Shown here: positions 1 to 11,393 of the stretch, one piece after another
Numbering within the stretch: position 1 is the stretch's first letter
How the letters are laid out: every line of letters starts with the position of its first letter
From: a virus
Reading direction: 5' to 3' (one strand)
Length of the DNA stretch: 52,535 nucleotides
Virus record (IMG/VR): IMGVR_UViG_3300047667_000935
Coordinates: 1 to 52,535 of that record
Position numbers and translations under genes: made by a program
Notes under the pieces: generated by a model
What the model was told of the DNA's origin: nothing
The model's database searches: none
Seen by the model: the letters and a program-made list of their open reading frames with translations, nothing else

Positions 1-3000
1 ACCACCGGCAACAATGCTGTATACCAAAATGCATGGAAAAAAGCTGTAAAAAACAGCGAACAACTGGTTATTAGACAGTATAATGCTGACATTCAATTAA
101 ACAATTTTGTAGTTGATGTATTTGACAATAGCGGAACACTTACTGACCTTCGTGTAAAAGTGTATGTTAACAATGTTAGAAAGTTTGCTGGAAACGAATA
201 CACAATTGAAAATACAGGTGAACTTGCAACTGTTGTTTTTGCAAATGATGTAGCAGTAGACGATCTGGTTTTACTCAAATGTTTCAGCAAAGCACCCAAG
301 AACAGCAACGGCTTTTATGAAATTCCTATTAACTTTGATAAAAATCCACTTAACGAAAACATTACAGATTTTACACTAGGGCAAGTTAACGACCACCTTG
401 ATAGTATTGTAGAAGATTTATCAGGATTCTCTGGAACCTTTCCGGGATTTAGTAATCTACGGGACCTTGGCCCTGTTACAGAATATGGTAAAAAGTTTGT
501 GCAACACAGTGGCCCTGTAAATCTGGCACTATACCATATTACAGACAAGGATGCGAATGTAATCAAGTCTCTGAAATTTGCTAGACGAGAATATGCCAAA
601 TTCAAAAGAACATTTATCAATGAATCTTTAACAACTGGATTTGATGGAAATGTCAAAGATCATGTTGATTTAATTTTGTCAAAAATATTAAAAAATAAAA
701 CTCCGAGCATGCCATTCTTCTTTAGTGACATGATAGGCATTGGCGCAGCAACACAGACTATTCACTCAGTTGAATACGCTGGCCCTGCATACTTTGCACT
801 TTCTAACAACTTTACTCTAGAAACATTATCATCTCTTTCAGTAGGAGTCTATAATAACAATATTCAATTATTGCATGGAAGAGATTATACGTTTGCTGAT
901 GGATTTGTTTATATAATTTCTGAGCTAAAAGACGGCGACACAGTTGAAATATACGAATACGAATCAACTAATGGCTCGTATATCCCACCAACACCAACTA
1001 AGCTAGGTCTTTATCCTGCATACCAGCCTTCGGTGTACTTAGATTCAACATACGTTGAATCTAAGACAGTGATCCGTGGTCACGACGGAAGTCAAACAAT
1101 TGCATTCGATGACTACAGAGACGATCTTCTTGTAGAATTAGAAACACGTATTTACAACAATATCAAGTGTAATAACAACAAAGAGTTAATTGACATTCAT
1201 GATCTAGTAGGAGGATATGCAAGAGATACAGGGTATTCACAACAAAATATCAATACTGCAATTCTTGCAGACTTCGCTCAATGGGCGGAAATTTCAGGAT
1301 CAGTTGATTATTCAACTCATGACTTCTGGGACCCCGACAACACCTTTACTTATAATTATTCTAATACAAATGATTTAGATGGCATTCCGTTGGACGGCTT
1401 TTGGAGAAGCATTTATAAGAAGTATTACGACACAGATGCTCCTCATACTAGTCCGTGGGAGATGTTGGGATTTACTATTATGCCAACATGGTGGGAAACT
1501 GTATACGGCCCTGCTCCTTACACTAGCAACAACAGAATACTCTGGAATGATTTAAAAGAAGGTATTATCAGAGAACCTAATAAGTCAGTTATAAGAAATT
1601 CTAAATACAAAAGACCCGACTTAATAAAGTTTTTGCCAGTAGATGAATTTGGAAGACTATTAAGTCCAGTGGAATCTGGTCTTGCACAAAACTTTTCACT
1701 TGCTAACAGCAAGTCTAGTTTTAAGTTTGGCGACATGTCTCCTGTTGAAACAGCATGGAGAAGAACCAGCGAGTATCCATTTAGCTTAATAACTGCATGG
1801 GCAGTTCTTCAACCAACAAAGATAATCGGGCTAGGGTTTGATTGCAGCAGAACTCAGCGAGATATAACAGGTAATATTATCTATACAGATACTCAAAAAT
1901 CTATTAATCTCAGCAGCTTAGTATTACCGAGCACAACTACAAGTGGCACACCTGTGCTAACATCCGGATTGGTTAACTATGTTGCAGATTACATGGTTAC
2001 TAAAACTGAAATAAAGTACAATGACTATAAAGAAAAGCTGAGAAATCTCACCAACCAATTGTCAATTAAACTCGGCGGCTACGGAGATAAAACCAAATTA
2101 AAGCTGTTACTAGATAGTAGAAGCCCGCTAAACAAAACAAGTGTATTTGTTCCAAACGAAAATTATCAAATTGAATTTGCTACAAGTAATGCCCTTGATA
2201 TTGTTGTGCTTAGTGGTATAATTATTGAAAAGACAGAACTAGGATATATTATCTCTGGATACGATAAAGAAGATCCGGTATTTAATTTTAATAAACCTGT
2301 TGTACAAAATGTGGATCCTGCAATCACTGTTGGTGGCATATCCGAAACGTTTGTTAATTGGATAGAGAACAAAGTATATGCTATTGGTACAGTTGTTGAA
2401 TATTTAGGAAAATATTACAGAACAAAAATAACTCATACTAGCACATCTGCGTTCGATTCTGGTAAATTTGTTGTATTAGCAACTCTTCCAGTAATTGGCG
2501 GAATTACTGCTAACTTGCGTAGCACATACCAGGGTAACTTAACAAGTATGCCGTACGGCACACTTTTATCGAGCGTACAAGAAGTTGTTGACTTTATGGC
2601 AGGGTACGAAAATCATCTTATTAATCAAGGTTTTATATTTGATTTCTTTAATCAGGACACATCTGCTGTCGAAGATATGAAACTTTGCATTCAGGAATTT
2701 ATGTTTTGGGTAACTCAAAACTGGGACGTCGGAACAGTGTTAACAGTTAGCCCTGTTGCAAACAAAGCTTCTTTTGAAAGAGAATATTTTGTAGTTGATA
2801 ATATATACGACAGTTTCTATGATTATAATCTATTAACCGGCGACGGAAATCGCATTAGTAAAGAATTTACGAATATATTTAGAAGCAATGCTAATGAATT
2901 TGGCGTTAAGCCAGTTAATTCCAATGACGGTATCTTCTTGGTTAAATTGCCACTTGTGCAAAAAGAACACATTATATTAGTCGATAACACTACAGTTTTT

Positions 3001-6000
3001 AATGACACTATTTTTGACAAAAAAACAGGATATCGTCAGGAACGTATTAAAGTTGTTGGCTACCGAACTGCTGACTGGACAGGCGGAATGAATGCACCTG
3101 GATTTATATATGATACTGCAAAAGTTACACTTTGGAAAGAGTGGACAGATTATGCAATCGGCGATGTAGTTAAATATAAAGAATTTTTCTATGCATCCAA
3201 CCTAAAGCATACCGCTACAAATTTCTTTGATGCTAACCAATGGAATATTCTTGCAAAACGTCCCGAGCCGGAACTACTTCCTAACTGGGATTATAGAGTA
3301 AACCAATTCACAGACTTCTACAGTCTTGACACTGACAATTTTGATAGCGAGCAACAACGCCTTGGGCAACACCTAATTGGTTACCAAAAAAGAGAATACC
3401 TTGCTAATATTATTCCAGATAGTGTTAGCCAGTACAAGTTTTATCAAGGATTTATTCAAGACAAAGGAACTAAGAATGCGCTTACTAAGTTGTTTGATGC
3501 ACTAAGCTCTGCTAACAAAGACAGTCTTGAGTTTTTTGAAGAGTGGGCAATTAGATTAGGACAATACGGCGCAGTTGAAAATGTAACAGAAGTTGAATAC
3601 AACCTTGATGAAAGCAAATACAGATTAGAACCGCAATTGATAGATCTAGTAAACAGTATTTCGTCAACTAGAACTGACCTTGTTTATGAAATTGCTCCGT
3701 ACCAGACTTACCTCAAGCCAAATGATTACGATCATGCTAACTTATTTTCCGAACTATTGATAACAGAAAGCTATGCCAAGGACAGCGGCTATGTAAGAGA
3801 CAAAGATGTATCGTATCTTTCGGTTGGCAGAGATCAGATTCTCAACCTTTCAATTAACAACATACTAATCGGCGAATTTATCTGGGTCAAGGATGACAAA
3901 CAATCCTGGACAGTACTCCGTCATGTTAAGTCTGATTATCAAGTCAGTAATATTATTCCGGTAGTGCCAGATGACACTCCGCTTGACACACAAAATAGAA
4001 TTGGATTTACAATTTACTTTAATGATTATGTAGACTTTAACAAAGATGACATAATCGGAATCAGGTCTGGGATTGCGGATATTAACGGCTTCTTTAAGGT
4101 AGCATATTCGTCTCTTAATGAAGTAGTAATATTAACAGATGCTGCGCCAGCAATAACAGAATTTACAGACAGCACAACACTGGCTGTAACAAAGCTTGTT
4201 AAAAGGCGATTTAAAAACGCAGACATGGTTAACATGGATATTACAGACCTCAGAGTTGACTTAACAGATACAATTTGGATTGATGATGTAGAATCTGGAA
4301 AATGGGGAGTTTATAAAAACGATAATATTTTCTCATTGCAAAGCGAGTTAGTAAACCCTACTGGTACCGAAACAGGGTATGCATCTAGCTTTGCTGCTTC
4401 GGCATCTAACAACATACTTGTTATTGGATCGCCTAATCAAGTAGTTGATCCAGTTACCCGGATTTATAGAAGATTCTCAGAAAATTCTCCAAATATTTTG
4501 TTGCAAGGAATCACAGCAACTGATGAAATTTTATCAAATAGTCTATACGGATTTGATGTAGCAATTAGTGCAACAGCCGACCTTATTGCAGTCGGTGCCC
4601 CGGATGCAACAAGAATCGACGATTCGACGCAAGGACCCACTGCACAAGGCGCAGTATTCTTGTACAGCAGAATACAAGATGGCACTTATCGTAAAACTGC
4701 AACTATCTTTAGTCCACTGCCTGCAGAAAACGAACAATTTGGATATCAAGTCGAACTATCAAAAGACGAGAATGGAGTTACTAGATTATTTGTTGCCGCA
4801 CCTGGCAGCAGTGCAAGCAACGGCAAACTTTATGTTTTTGACGATTCAACAACGGATTGGATTTATAGTAATATTGCAATTAGCCCAGTTAAGAAATTTG
4901 CTGTAAACAAATTAGGCGATGTTATATTAACGTCGGCACCGGTTGACACTACAAACGAACTGTCAGTTTATAGAAAGCAAGCCGACGGCAGTTTTAATAA
5001 TTTGTCAATGCCTGTGATACGCGAGGAAGATTCATCCGAGGGATTTGGGTATGCTATTGCAATCAATGATAGCGGCGACCAAATTGCAATTTCCGCGCCC
5101 CGCAACGACGACAATGGAATCGATGCAGGTGCAGTTTATATTTACAATCAAGATAGTACATCTGGGTATGTGCAATCGCAAGTGTTAAACAGTCCGTTTG
5201 ACGAAAAGAATGAAGCGTTTGGAACAGGACTAGACTTTTCATTAAACAAGCTTGCTATTTCTGGAAAGAATACTGACACACGAACAACCACGTCTTTTGA
5301 CAATTACTTTACACTAATTAGCAAGTACCAAGTAGCTGGTACACAAGATGAACCTATATATTCGACCTATGTATTCGACCAAACATCTGCTAGTAATGAG
5401 TCTAGTACATCATTTGACGGTGGATCGACTAGATTTACAAATGTCAAAAACGACACAGGCAGAATTGCTGTATTCCAAAAAATTGGCAACTCTTTTATAT
5501 TCGGCGAAGATGTATCATACAACAGAAATACATTACCGGCAAATATTTCAAACTTTAAATTAGTTGACAACCACCTTTATATCGGATTTCCTAAACTAAA
5601 TCCAGGTACATTAGATCCTATTTTTGAAGGAAATTATATAGGCAACGAGTCAAGCACTGGCGTCTTTGTTGATCTGCGATCCGATAAAAATTCTGATAGT
5701 TGGAAACTTATTACACAAGAATCAGGCAAAGTTGATATTTCAAAAATACAACAATGTTTTGTATATTCAAAAGATAAAAATGATATTATCTCAACATTAG
5801 ATATAATTGATCCAAGACAAGGCAAGATTGCAGGCCCTGCAGAACAGGAATTAGAATTTAAAACATTTTACGATCCGGCAGTGTACTCAGTAAATACTAG
5901 CAATATTGACGGAATAGTTACAGACAGCACATCAAACTGGACTGAAAATTATGTAGGCAAATTGTGGTGGAACCTGAATTCAGTAAGCTGGTACAATCCG

Positions 6001-9000
6001 TACCAGGGCGATATACAATATAGATCAAATAACTGGAATAAAATCACAGCCGGCTCGTCAGTTGACGTATGTGAGTGGGTCGAGACTAACCTTATTCCGT
6101 CAGAATGGAATGCTATTACTGAAACAAGTCAAGGATTTGCACAAGGAGTTAGCGGAACATCCCTTTATGGAAACGATGTGTTTAGTTCAAAAAGAGTGTA
6201 CGACACTGTTTCGCGGTCGTTTACATTAAAGTATTTTTTCTGGGTTATAAACAATAGAATTGTTCCTAATTTATCATCAAGAAGACTTAGTGCGTTTGAT
6301 GTTGCAAATCTTATTAGAGATCCTGCATCGGCTGGTTATCGTTTTATAGCACCACTTGATACAAATAAATTTGCAATTTATAATTCAAAAAGTCTAGTCG
6401 AAGGATCCAACACTATATTACATTACAGCTTTGCAGCAGACCCTATGTTGCAAACTAATGTGCATAGAGAATATCAATTAATCACCGAAGGTCTTGATAC
6501 TAGTATAGTCAACAACGAAATAGAAACCAAGTGGTTCGACAGCTTAATTGGGTACGATCAAAATTCTAATTCAATTCCTGATCCTGCATTACCAATTAAG
6601 CAACGTTATGGAGTAATGAACTTTCCTCGCCAGGGAATGTTTGTCAACAGACTCGAAGCAGTCAAACAAGTAGTCGAAAGAGTAAACGAAGTATTAGAGG
6701 CCAATCAAGTTGTTGACGATACAGACTTTTCAACCTTATTATCAAAAGACGAGATACCACCCACTACTAGCGGAGTATACGATAACATTGTAGACACTGT
6801 TGATCAGTTGAGATTTGTTAGTGTTGCTAGAGCAGAACGAGCAGAACTTAATTTAATTATCAAAAATACTCGTGTAGTCGGTGTTGACATTATAAATCCT
6901 GGAAGAGGATATACTGTTGCACCGGAAATAGTAATCAGCGACCAAACTGGCACTGGCGCAACAGTTATAGTGGCTATTAACAACATTGGACAGATTGTTA
7001 GTGCTACTGTTAAATCACAAGGAAATAATTACTCAGATACTGCAATTATATTAGTTAGAAAGTTTAGTATATTAGTTAGTGCCGATGCAGACATTGGCAA
7101 CCGCTGGGCAATCTATTCGTGGGATAAAGCAAGTCAAACTTGGACAAGAATCAACAACCAGTCGTTTGATACAACTCGTTATTGGGACTATGTAGACTGG
7201 TATGCAGATGGGTATAACTCGTTAACACCGATTAACCGTGTTGTTTCTCAAACTTACAAACTACACGGCCTTGATACTGACATCAACGACATTATTAAAA
7301 TTGAAAATGTTGGCATTGGCGGATGGATAATTTTGAGGAAAACCAGCAATGTCTTTAGTCAAGATTTTACAGTTAACCATGAAACAATAGGCAGAGAAAA
7401 CGGTACTATACAATTTTCGACTAAAATTTACGACTATGCTTCTACTGTAAGTGGCTTTGATGCTGCTATTTACGATAACTCGTTCTATGACAGAGAACCA
7501 GTAGACGAATTAAGAAATATATTAACTACATTAAGAGATGACTTGTTTACTGCTAATTTAGCAGTTGAATGGAATAAATTATTCTTTGCAAGTATGCGAT
7601 ATGCATTCTCGGAACAATCAAATATTGACTGGGCATTCAAAACAAGTTTTGTCAGAGCAAAACACAATCTTGGCGAATTAACTCAAAAAGTTACCTTTCA
7701 GAATGACAACTTAGAAAATTATGAAGATTATGTAAACGAGGTAAAGCCTTACAGTACCAAAGTTAGAGAATATATCAGTTCTTATGAATATACAGAACCT
7801 ACGCAGTCGTTAACTACTGACTTTGATTTACCACCTGTGTATAATACAGCAACTAAACAAATAGAATCGAGTGCATCTACTCTTAACAGTGGTACAATTA
7901 GCAATCTTGTGTCGCAGTACTTCCAGCCTCCATTTGATCAATGGACAGAAAATAACGGCTACGAGATTATTAGAATTGATATAGTAAATGGCGGAAGTGG
8001 TTATAAAGAAACTCCTAGGGTTGAAATAGTCAACAATCAAGAAACTACAGCCTCTGCTTTCTTAAGTAGAGATTCTGTTAAATCTATTGTAATTGACAAC
8101 CATGGTAAAAAGTATTATACTACCCCAATTGTTAATATAGTTGGTAGTCGAGTTGCAGGAGGCACTCCTGCAAAAGCAGTTGCAATCATGGGCAATGGAA
8201 ACGTTCGTTCGTCTCATATGACTATTAAGTTTGATAGATTAAGCGGATCTTATGTGTTTACTGAGTTAAGTAAAACAGAAAACTTTGAAGGTAATATTTC
8301 TAAAGAAATATTTAACCTGCAATGGCCAATAAATGTTAATACTAATTCGCATACTGTTACGATTGATGGCATCGAGCAACTTGCAAGTTCCTTTGAAATA
8401 AGCAATAACTTAGATACATCAAAAGGTTACGATAGATATGTCGGCCGTGTAGATTTTGTTGATCCGCCCAAGTTGGATACTCAGATAGAAATTCGATATC
8501 AGAAAGATATTAATTTACTAGATGCTGCTGATAGAATCAATTTCTTTTATAATCCATCAACTGGTATGTTAGGCAACGACCTATCGCAACTAATGGATGG
8601 TGTTGAATATTCCGGAGTTACGCTCAACAGCTTTACGTTTGGCACTGATCAAGGATGGGATATTTCAGGATATGGATCATTACCGTGGGATACGTTTGAT
8701 GAATCTAACGAAGACGAAATCTTTATATTAGACGGAAGTACATCAGTATTTGAACTAAGTCAACTGTTAGAAGACGGTGTTGAATACAACTTTTATCTAA
8801 ACGGAACACGCATTGACGACCCAAATTACGGCACAGCAAATCCAGTAACAACAACTGGCGCTGTTATGCAAACAATCATTGGTGACGGCGTTACTACTAC
8901 TATTGTAATTGACGAAGAGCTAGTAACAACAATTGCAGGCGACAATGTGGTTATTAGAAAAAGTACCAGCGACGGCTCGACAACCTTTGCCAACTACGAC

Positions 9001-11373
9001 ACACAACTATCAGGCGGCAACCTTGGCTACACCACAGCAACAGGAATTGACAGCGGGGAAATCAATGTCGACGGCGACGGCTTTGTTACACCGACTACTT
9101 CAAAGGGTCCAGAAGAACTTGTTCCGGGAGAAATTAGAGATACATTGGATATTCGAGTGTATCACAGACCATCTGACGGAGTCGGAATTATCGGAACTGT
9201 TAACTACAAAATTGACGGAACAACTGTAGAATTTTTATTACCATCGATACCGCAAACCAACGACAGTGTTATTGTTAAGATAGATAATGTAATTATTAGC
9301 AACGATGTATACACTATTGATTATTCAAACCAGACAATCTATTTTGATGATAGTACATTACAAATTGGCACAAATTTAGCTATCACTGCTATTGGAACAA
9401 ACGGTATTAATTTAATCGATACAACTAATTTTTACTCCGATGGCATTATGACAAGTTTTGTAACGTCAGCAGCATGGAGTGATCAAGTATCGGCACTGAT
9501 CACGGTCAATGGTAACGTATTAACAGCTGGCACTGATTACATATTAGTAGAAACAACAGCAGATGACGAATTTACTGACAGAGTAAAGATTGAATTTTCT
9601 GACAGTACAATAGAAAACACTGATTTTGTTCAGTATAGTCTTTATAGCACGTTGATACAAACATATAGTCAGGTAACTGTTGACAAAACATTTATATCTA
9701 ACAACAGTAACAATTATCATACATTTAACGGAACAACTAATGCTGTGCCGTTTAACAATAAGCCTATATCTCATAACATACTTGTGAAAGCTGGCAACAA
9801 AATTTTAAACCCTGGGTATAGTGTTGTGTATACCACAACAGACTCAAGAGTTTATAATATCGAAGAATGGCAGTTTAGTGATAATTCTGTAACAGCAAGC
9901 GATGTATTTGTGTTTGCTGATCACCAACAGTTGGATTCCAACGAATATATCTATGATACAGTAAACGCAAGAATCAACCTGTTGACCGATCAAATAGCAC
10001 CAGCAGGCACTCGACTTGATATATATGTTATCAAGGATGCTGAATATTATTTTGTCGACACACAGATTACATTTGACAACGACATGACATCATTGGTTTC
10101 AACTGGCGATACTATAATAATGGAATCTGCAGGCGATAGTACTGTTTATACAGTAGTTGTTACTTCAGTTGACGCAAACAAGCTTACTATACAAAGTCAA
10201 CGTACAGAAATACAAGAGGCGTTCTTGGTAAACAATAACTTCGCTATTTCTATAAACGGTGGTGAATCAACTGATGTTGTTGTTACAACAGTATCATACG
10301 TTACAAGTGAAGGCATGACCTTTGTAACGCCACCGCAATCCAGTGAAGCTGTAGAGATATACCAGTTTAGCAATCACGATATTAATAACTTTGAAAGAAT
10401 TACATACAAGGTTATTACAGATTCAGATATAACTACTGACTCGTTTGATTATGCAACAAGAAACTTAATTGCAACAGGATTTGTTCCATTAAGAGGAACA
10501 ATACCAAATGCAAGTTACGCATGGATTGCAGTAAACGGCGAGCTTCTAACTCCTGAAGTTGACTATTCAATGAACTCTTCGGGTACTACTATAGAGCTAT
10601 ACCTGACCCCTACAGAAAATGATGTTATTGATGTAATACAATTTGGCGCAACTCCGGTTATTGCTAAATTTGGATACAGGATTTTTAAAGACATGTTAAA
10701 CCGAGTTCACTATAAGAGATTAAACCAGAACAACAGTTATGTGTTGTCAAATCCGCTAAATTACTATGACATCAGAATTTCGTTAGAGGATACAACCGGA
10801 ATGTTCCAGCCAAACAAGGCAAAAAATATACCCGGTGTGTTATTTGTTAACGGCGAAAGAATTGAATATTTTGAAATTAATGGTAACCAAGTAAAACAAC
10901 TCAGAAGAGGCACATTAGGAACCGGTGTTAAAGAAACGTACGAAGCCGGAATAAGAATATACGGCCAAGGACCAGACGAGACTATTAATTACACTGATAC
11001 AATTCTAAAGCAGTCAGAAATATCTGATGGAAGTACACCTTTTATTCTTGACTATACGCCGTCTAGTGTTAATGAGATTGAAGTTTTTGTTGCCGGTCAT
11101 AGACTTAGAAAAACTGCAATAGAAAAATACAGTCCGTTACTGCATCAAGATAGTCCAGAAGGCAACAACACAGTTGACGCAGAATTTACATTAAGCGGAA
11201 ATACTATTGTCTTTAATTTGGATAGAAGTAATCCGGAACCTGCTAACGGAGAAAGAGTCTCGGTTATTCAAAAAGTAGGCAAAGTTTGGAACGATGAAGG
11301 AAAATCGTTAGCAAATACAAATAATATCATAGGTAATTTCTTGCGAAACGCAACAATAGAGTTACCTAAATAA
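1..11373 (+). CDS. Giant tail/baseplate structural protein, 5'-truncated by the window
   Basis: The frame is open from base 1 to a TAA at 11371-11373, so at least 3790 residues are present and the true start lies outside. A GTG at 160 is only an internal codon. Counting from base 1, visible modules are: two carbohydrate-binding-like Trp/Tyr modules with a 'YAIG-VV-Y' core (about residues 786-830 and 1044-1087); a propeller-like stretch of FG-GAP-type repeats (about 1459-1757) with recurring 'FGY-(V/A)-I...IAV(G/S)AP' blades; two 'GxGY' beta modules (about 2291-2353 and 2656-2715); and many Ig/fibre-like beta repeats towards the C-terminus. There are no catalytic motifs, no signal peptide and no cysteine-rich region. 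Size, beta-rich repeats and position before fibre genes suggest a virion tail component, perhaps an adhesin, as in marine T4-like phages. The exact role is inferred. Confidence 0.85.
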   Translation, partial: TTGNNAVYQNAWKKAVKNSEQLVIRQYNADIQLNNFVVDVFDNSGTLTDLRVKVYVNNVRKFAGNEYTIENTGELATVVFANDVAVDDLVLLKCFSKAPKNSNGFYEIPINFDKNPLNENITDFTLGQVNDHLDSIVEDLSGFSGTFPGFSNLRDLGPVTEYGKKFVQHSGPVNLALYHITDKDANVIKSLKFARREYAKFKRTFINESLTTGFDGNVKDHVDLILSKILKNKTPSMPFFFSDMIGIGAATQTIHSVEYAGPAYFALSNNFTLETLSSLSVGVYNNNIQLLHGRDYTFADGFVYIISELKDGDTVEIYEYESTNGSYIPPTPTKLGLYPAYQPSVYLDSTYVESKTVIRGHDGSQTIAFDDYRDDLLVELETRIYNNIKCNNNKELIDIHDLVGGYARDTGYSQQNINTAILADFAQWAEISGSVDYSTHDFWDPDNTFTYNYSNTNDLDGIPLDGFWRSIYKKYYDTDAPHTSPWEMLGFTIMPTWWETVYGPAPYTSNNRILWNDLKEGIIREPNKSVIRNSKYKRPDLIKFLPVDEFGRLLSPVESGLAQNFSLANSKSSFKFGDMSPVETAWRRTSEYPFSLITAWAVLQPTKIIGLGFDCSRTQRDITGNIIYTDTQKSINLSSLVLPSTTTSGTPVLTSGLVNYVADYMVTKTEIKYNDYKEKLRNLTNQLSIKLGGYGDKTKLKLLLDSRSPLNKTSVFVPNENYQIEFATSNALDIVVLSGIIIEKTELGYIISGYDKEDPVFNFNKPVVQNVDPAITVGGISETFVNWIENKVYAIGTVVEYLGKYYRTKITHTSTSAFDSGKFVVLATLPVIGGITANLRSTYQGNLTSMPYGTLLSSVQEVVDFMAGYENHLINQGFIFDFFNQDTSAVEDMKLCIQEFMFWVTQNWDVGTVLTVSPVANKASFEREYFVVDNIYDSFYDYNLLTGDGNRISKEFTNIFRSNANEFGVKPVNSNDGIFLVKLPLVQKEHIILVDNTTVFNDTIFDKKTGYRQERIKVVGYRTADWTGGMNAPGFIYDTAKVTLWKEWTDYAIGDVVKYKEFFYASNLKHTATNFFDANQWNILAKRPEPELLPNWDYRVNQFTDFYSLDTDNFDSEQQRLGQHLIGYQKREYLANIIPDSVSQYKFYQGFIQDKGTKNALTKLFDALSSANKDSLEFFEEWAIRLGQYGAVENVTEVEYNLDESKYRLEPQLIDLVNSISSTRTDLVYEIAPYQTYLKPNDYDHANLFSELLITESYAKDSGYVRDKDVSYLSVGRDQILNLSINNILIGEFIWVKDDKQSWTVLRHVKSDYQVSNIIPVVPDDTPLDTQNRIGFTIYFNDYVDFNKDDIIGIRSGIADINGFFKVAYSSLNEVVILTDAAPAITEFTDSTTLAVTKLVKRRFKNADMVNMDITDLRVDLTDTIWIDDVESGKWGVYKNDNIFSLQSELVNPTGTETGYASSFAASASNNILVIGSPNQVVDPVTRIYRRFSENSPNILLQGITATDEILSNSLYGFDVAISATADLIAVGAPDATRIDDSTQGPTAQGAVFLYSRIQDGTYRKTATIFSPLPAENEQFGYQVELSKDENGVTRLFVAAPGSSASNGKLYVFDDSTTDWIYSNIAISPVKKFAVNKLGDVILTSAPVDTTNELSVYRKQADGSFNNLSMPVIREEDSSEGFGYAIAINDSGDQIAISAPRNDDNGIDAGAVYIYNQDSTSGYVQSQVLNSPFDEKNEAFGTGLDFSLNKLAISGKNTDTRTTTSFDNYFTLISKYQVAGTQDEPIYSTYVFDQTSASNESSTSFDGGSTRFTNVKNDTGRIAVFQKIGNSFIFGEDVSYNRNTLPANISNFKLVDNHLYIGFPKLNPGTLDPIFEGNYIGNESSTGVFVDLRSDKNSDSWKLITQESGKVDISKIQQCFVYSKDKNDIISTLDIIDPRQGKIAGPAEQELEFKTFYDPAVYSVNTSNIDGIVTDSTSNWTENYVGKLWWNLNSVSWYNPYQGDIQYRSNNWNKITAGSSVDVCEWVETNLIPSEWNAITETSQGFAQGVSGTSLYGNDVFSSKRVYDTVSRSFTLKYFFWVINNRIVPNLSSRRLSAFDVANLIRDPASAGYRFIAPLDTNKFAIYNSKSLVEGSNTILHYSFAADPMLQTNVHREYQLITEGLDTSIVNNEIETKWFDSLIGYDQNSNSIPDPALPIKQRYGVMNFPRQGMFVNRLEAVKQVVERVNEVLEANQVVDDTDFSTLLSKDEIPPTTSGVYDNIVDTVDQLRFVSVARAERAELNLIIKNTRVVGVDIINPGRGYTVAPEIVISDQTGTGATVIVAINNIGQIVSATVKSQGNNYSDTAIILVRKFSILVSADADIGNRWAIYSWDKASQTWTRINNQSFDTTRYWDYVDWYADGYNSLTPINRVVSQTYKLHGLDTDINDIIKIENVGIGGWIILRKTSNVFSQDFTVNHETIGRENGTIQFSTKIYDYASTVSGFDAAIYDNSFYDREPVDELRNILTTLRDDLFTANLAVEWNKLFFASMRYAFSEQSNIDWAFKTSFVRAKHNLGELTQKVTFQNDNLENYEDYVNEVKPYSTKVREYISSYEYTEPTQSLTTDFDLPPVYNTATKQIESSASTLNSGTISNLVSQYFQPPFDQWTENNGYEIIRIDIVNGGSGYKETPRVEIVNNQETTASAFLSRDSVKSIVIDNHGKKYYTTPIVNIVGSRVAGGTPAKAVAIMGNGNVRSSHMTIKFDRLSGSYVFTELSKTENFEGNISKEIFNLQWPINVNTNSHTVTIDGIEQLASSFEISNNLDTSKGYDRYVGRVDFVDPPKLDTQIEIRYQKDINLLDAADRINFFYNPSTGMLGNDLSQLMDGVEYSGVTLNSFTFGTDQGWDISGYGSLPWDTFDESNEDEIFILDGSTSVFELSQLLEDGVEYNFYLNGTRIDDPNYGTANPVTTTGAVMQTIIGDGVTTTIVIDEELVTTIAGDNVVIRKSTSDGSTTFANYDTQLSGGNLGYTTATGIDSGEINVDGDGFVTPTTSKGPEELVPGEIRDTLDIRVYHRPSDGVGIIGTVNYKIDGTTVEFLLPSIPQTNDSVIVKIDNVIISNDVYTIDYSNQTIYFDDSTLQIGTNLAITAIGTNGINLIDTTNFYSDGIMTSFVTSAAWSDQVSALITVNGNVLTAGTDYILVETTADDEFTDRVKIEFSDSTIENTDFVQYSLYSTLIQTYSQVTVDKTFISNNSNNYHTFNGTTNAVPFNNKPISHNILVKAGNKILNPGYSVVYTTTDSRVYNIEEWQFSDNSVTASDVFVFADHQQLDSNEYIYDTVNARINLLTDQIAPAGTRLDIYVIKDAEYYFVDTQITFDNDMTSLVSTGDTIIMESAGDSTVYTVVVTSVDANKLTIQSQRTEIQEAFLVNNNFAISINGGESTDVVVTTVSYVTSEGMTFVTPPQSSEAVEIYQFSNHDINNFERITYKVITDSDITTDSFDYATRNLIATGFVPLRGTIPNASYAWIAVNGELLTPEVDYSMNSSGTTIELYLTPTENDVIDVIQFGATPVIAKFGYRIFKDMLNRVHYKRLNQNNSYVLSNPLNYYDIRISLEDTTGMFQPNKAKNIPGVLFVNGERIEYFEINGNQVKQLRRGTLGTGVKETYEAGIRIYGQGPDETINYTDTILKQSEISDGSTPFILDYTPSSVNEIEVFVAGHRLRKTAIEKYSPLLHQDSPEGNNTVDAEFTLSGNTIVFNLDRSNPEPANGERVSVIQKVGKVWNDEGKSLANTNNIIGNFLRNATIELPK

Positions 11374-11376
11374 ATA
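11369..11376 (+). promoter_or_regulatory. T4-type late promoter octamer (AATAAATA)
   Basis: AATAAATA differs from the T4 late consensus TATAAATA at one position. It overlaps the stop codon of the giant gene and lies 17 nt before the next ATG, with an AGGTGG ribosome-binding site at 11383-11388 between them. Similar octamers precede other structural genes here. Confidence 0.55.
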
Positions 11377-11393
11377 CAATACAGGTGGTATGA

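Noticed and set aside
160-162. GTG at 160 as the true start of the giant protein
   Set aside because: The frame is open without stops from base 1 and encodes the same kind of beta-rich sequence upstream; no ribosome-binding site precedes 160.
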